Positions 4,837-6,928 of a stretch of 6,928 bases of DNA are shown in pieces. The DNA is taken from assembly GCA_035524895.1 (NCBI GenBank), contig DATLFI010000068.1, forward strand, positions 1 through 6,928, read 5' to 3'. The position numbers and the translations under genes were made by a program. Under the pieces are notes generated by a model. That model searched no databases. It was not told the origin of the DNA and saw only the letters and a list, made by a program, of their open reading frames with translations. Each line of letters opens with the position of its first letter. The stretch's first letter is position 1. This DNA is from DATLFI01 sp035524895. Its GTDB lineage: Bacteria; Acidobacteriota; Thermoanaerobaculia; Multivoradales; Multivoraceae.

Positions 4837-6810
4837 ATGAAGAAGCCTGACGCATCGCCAGCACAGCGCACGTCAGTCGCGGACGCGAGCGTCCCGGCCG
4901 ACGTGGAGGCCGGCGGCTCGGCGCGAGGGGGGGCCGTACTGTCGAGCGGGGACGGGCTTGCGAGGTCTCCGTGGCTCGCGTGGTTGCAGCGCCACGACGT
5001 CCTCGTGGCCATGCTGGTCGCGGCGGCCCTCCTGCTGCCGCTCGTCTGGGCGCTGCGCGACTTCCGCGGCGTCGACGACGTGCAGATCACCTTCGTGTTC
5101 GCGCGGTCGTTCGCCGAGGGCCAGGGGCTGACCTGGGCGGGCGAACCGGGGCTCGGCACGTCGTCGCCGTTCCTCGCGGTGCTGCTTGGCCTGCTGGGCC
5201 GCATCACCGGCGGCGATGTGGCCGTACTCGGGATCGCCCTTGGCTGGGCCTCGATCTGGGTGGCCGCGGTCGCGCTCTATCTCCTAGGGCGCGCGGAAGG
5301 CTGGCCGCGGGCTGGGGCCTTCGCGGCGCTCGTCTGGATCCTCGTCGGCTTTCGGCTGCACCTGGGCGGCGAGTACCTTCCGGCGGTCGCGCTCGCGCTC
5401 TGCGGCGCCACGGCGTTCCGCTCCGGGCGACCGCTCCTGGCCGGGCTCGCCGTCGCGCTCGCCGCGCTCGTTCGCGCCGAGGTCGGGTTGGCTGCTCCGA
5501 TCTTCGCGCTGGCGCGTATCGCGCAGGTGGGTTGGCGGCGCGGAGTGCGCGAGGTCGCGCGAGCGGCGGTACTGGCCATGGCCATCACCGCGCTCTGGCT
5601 CGGCCTGCTCCAGGTCCTCGCAGGTGCCGTGCTGCCGCAGACCATGGAGGCGAAGCGCGCGCAAGCCGTGAGCGAGCTGGGAGTCTGGGCTCCCGAGCCT
5701 CGGCTGCAAGAGCTGCTCGCGAGTCCGGGCACCGGCTTTCCGGGCAGGATGCCGTGGCTCTTCTGGACACTCGCGGCCTTGGGCGTGACGTACCTGGTGG
5801 TGCGCTTCCGAGCGGTGCCGTTCGCGATCGCCGCGGTGCTCTGGGGGGTCGCTCACTGGCTCGCGCTCGACGCTCTCGACGTTGCGATCTATCCCTGGTA
5901 CGCGACGCCGATCCGGCTCGCCGCCTACCTGCTGGCCTGTCTGGCCGTGGAGTCGCCGCGGCTCCTCGAGGGGCGTCCGCGGATTGCGCTCGCGATCGGG
6001 GTCGGCGCGCTCGTCGGGCTCGCGCTGATCCGTCAGGCTCCTGTGCAGCGCGAGCTGCTGCGTATGCAGGACGAGGCCCGCTCACGGAGCTACCAGCGCG
6101 TGGCCGAGGTGGCGGATCGATATCCGACCGGCACGGACCTCGCGGCGTTCGAGGTCGGGTTCGTCGCCTACGCCAGCCGGCAGCCGGTGGTCGACCTGCT
6201 CGGGCTGGTGACGCCTGCCGCATCGTTCGAGGCGGTCCGCACGGGAGAGCTCTTCCGCAACGTGAGCCTGCTCGATGCCGACCTCGTGATGATCCCGCTG
6301 GCCAGCGGCAGCCTCTACTACTACACGGTCGGAGAGCCGCGTGAGTTTCTCGCCCGCTACGAGCTCGACCATCTGGTGCTGGACACGGCGTTCCCCGTCG
6401 CCCTCTACCGTAAGCGCGATGTCGCCGGGCAGGGCGAGGTCGCACACGACCCGCTCGTGCGCGCCGCGGCCGCGGGCCGCGTCGTCCGGAGAGGTACCGG
6501 GGACCTGTTGGCGATGCTGTCCGTGTCGGTGCGCGGAGGCGAGTCCGTGGCGCTATCCGTGCCGCCTGGCCGGTGGGGCGGGCTGCGGGTCGCGGCTTCG
6601 AGCGATGGGGAAGGCGCGCTCGCCGAGGTGGTGGTGCGGACTCCGCCAGGCTCCCGCGAGCACTGGGCGCTTCCCGCCCCTTCCGAAACCTGGCGCTGGG
6701 AGACGTCAGGGCCGCTCGAGACGGGACGGCACGCCCGGCTGGTGCTGCGTTGTCAGGCGCCGCCGCAGGTCACCTGCTCCTTCGGGCAGCCGCACCTCCT
6801 GCGCCCCTAG
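4837..6810 (+). CDS. GT-C-fold integral membrane glycosyltransferase-like protein
   Basis: 657 residues. An N-terminal hydrophilic tail (1-45) is followed by about eight to ten hydrophobic segments between residues 53 and 400, then a soluble domain (about 402-657). The first extracytoplasmic loop has the acidic pair D80-D81 in GVDDVQITFVFARSFAEGQGLTW, followed by TSSPFLAVLLGLL. Later motifs are LVRAEVGL (211-218), LPQTMEAK (266-273) and IYPWYATPIR (351-360), then an AAFEVGFVAY...VVDLLGLVTP stretch. These match a group of GT-C proteins that use polyprenyl-phosphate sugars, with DD as the likely catalytic loop; donor and acceptor are unknown. The last ~130 residues are beta-rich and may form a carbohydrate-binding-like sandwich. 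The ATG at 4837 has no clear Shine-Dalgarno; TAGCAT at 4795-4800 is a possible -10. A GC hairpin without a T-tract (4743-4757) precedes it. Confidence 0.82.
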   Translation: MKKPDASPAQRTSVADASVPADVEAGGSARGGAVLSSGDGLARSPWLAWLQRHDVLVAMLVAAALLLPLVWALRDFRGVDDVQITFVFARSFAEGQGLTWAGEPGLGTSSPFLAVLLGLLGRITGGDVAVLGIALGWASIWVAAVALYLLGRAEGWPRAGAFAALVWILVGFRLHLGGEYLPAVALALCGATAFRSGRPLLAGLAVALAALVRAEVGLAAPIFALARIAQVGWRRGVREVARAAVLAMAITALWLGLLQVLAGAVLPQTMEAKRAQAVSELGVWAPEPRLQELLASPGTGFPGRMPWLFWTLAALGVTYLVVRFRAVPFAIAAVLWGVAHWLALDALDVAIYPWYATPIRLAAYLLACLAVESPRLLEGRPRIALAIGVGALVGLALIRQAPVQRELLRMQDEARSRSYQRVAEVADRYPTGTDLAAFEVGFVAYASRQPVVDLLGLVTPAASFEAVRTGELFRNVSLLDADLVMIPLASGSLYYYTVGEPREFLARYELDHLVLDTAFPVALYRKRDVAGQGEVAHDPLVRAAAAGRVVRRGTGDLLAMLSVSVRGGESVALSVPPGRWGGLRVAASSDGEGALAEVVVRTPPGSREHWALPAPSETWRWETSGPLETGRHARLVLRCQAPPQVTCSFGQPHLLRP

Positions 6811-6928
6811 GAGCCTGTGGTGAAGCCCGCGTGAGGCTGCGCGCGGGGATCTGCGGCCGCTGGCAAGGCGTGGCCGACGAACGCGATGCGGTGACATCGT
6901 GCAGGAGGCCCAACGCAGTCCGGGTCAC
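6807..6928. mobile_element. Possible insertion-sequence end, running off the right edge
   Basis: From CTAG (6807-6810, which includes the stop codon of the preceding gene) the sequence continues GAGCCTGTGGTGAAGCCC. That resembles the GGAGCCTGT-type ends of some DDE insertion sequences, several of which choose CTAG targets. No domain or good start codon is seen in these 118 bases, so a transposase, if any, lies beyond the edge. If an element inserted at CTAG, the stop codon of the glycosyltransferase gene would be unchanged. Confidence 0.3.

Noticed and set aside
4971..6344. A 457-residue plus-strand open frame within the glycosyltransferase gene
   Set aside because: It is a +1-type shadow rich in Arg/Ala/Gly, and the overlapping frame has membrane segments and GT-C motifs.
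1..6928. CRISPR array, tRNA or rRNA genes
   Set aside because: No regularly spaced repeat series was found (the only direct repeat is the two-unit one at 2023-2071), and no cloverleaf or rRNA-like sequence was recognised on either strand.

Overview
This is a GC-rich bacterial window whose genes nearly always carry G or C at the third codon position. Intergenic regions are short and several start codons lack a clear Shine-Dalgarno sequence. The style (secreted S10 serine carboxypeptidase, CopZ-type metal protein, CsoR-controlled metal operon, VapBC pair) would suit an acidobacterial or deltaproteobacterial-type genome. There is no rRNA or housekeeping marker, so the lineage is an inference.

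Left third (1-1755, minus strand): a compact metal-handling operon. In transcription order it holds a CsoR/RcnR-family repressor (1755-1429), a MerT-like metal importer (1371-1000), an exported thioredoxin-like protein (906-325) and a CopZ-type Cys-rich metal/[2Fe-2S] domain protein that runs off the left edge. A perfect G-tract palindrome, ATCCCCCCAGGGGGGAT, lies between the repressor and transporter genes and is very probably the CsoR-family operator. The most notable feature of the window is in the thioredoxin-like gene. Its redox motif is T-[TGA]-P-V-C, with an in-frame TGA where a CxxC cysteine would sit. The frame stays fully coding on both sides. A GC hairpin with an AGGTG loop follows 21 nt after the TGA, as expected of a bacterial SECIS element. 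I read it as an exported UxxC selenoprotein inside a mercury/copper-type operon. If both halves are annotated separately the gene is broken in two and the selenocysteine is lost.

Middle (1756-2352): mostly non-coding. It holds a second G-tract palindrome, a hairpin, a 25-bp-period tandem repeat (2023-2071) that looks like a transposase-binding insertion-sequence end, and a small ORF that may be a decayed YgjP/DUF45-like fragment.

Right part (2353-6928, plus strand): a secreted serine carboxypeptidase (S10 family) with its full catalytic triad; a VapBC-type toxin-antitoxin pair (AbrB-fold antitoxin overlapping a PIN-domain toxin), apparently transcribed from a leaderless promoter; and a large GT-C-type integral membrane glycosyltransferase with a soluble C-terminal domain. 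After its stop codon, from a CTAG site onward, the last ~120 bases resemble the end of an insertion sequence and hold no gene I can support.
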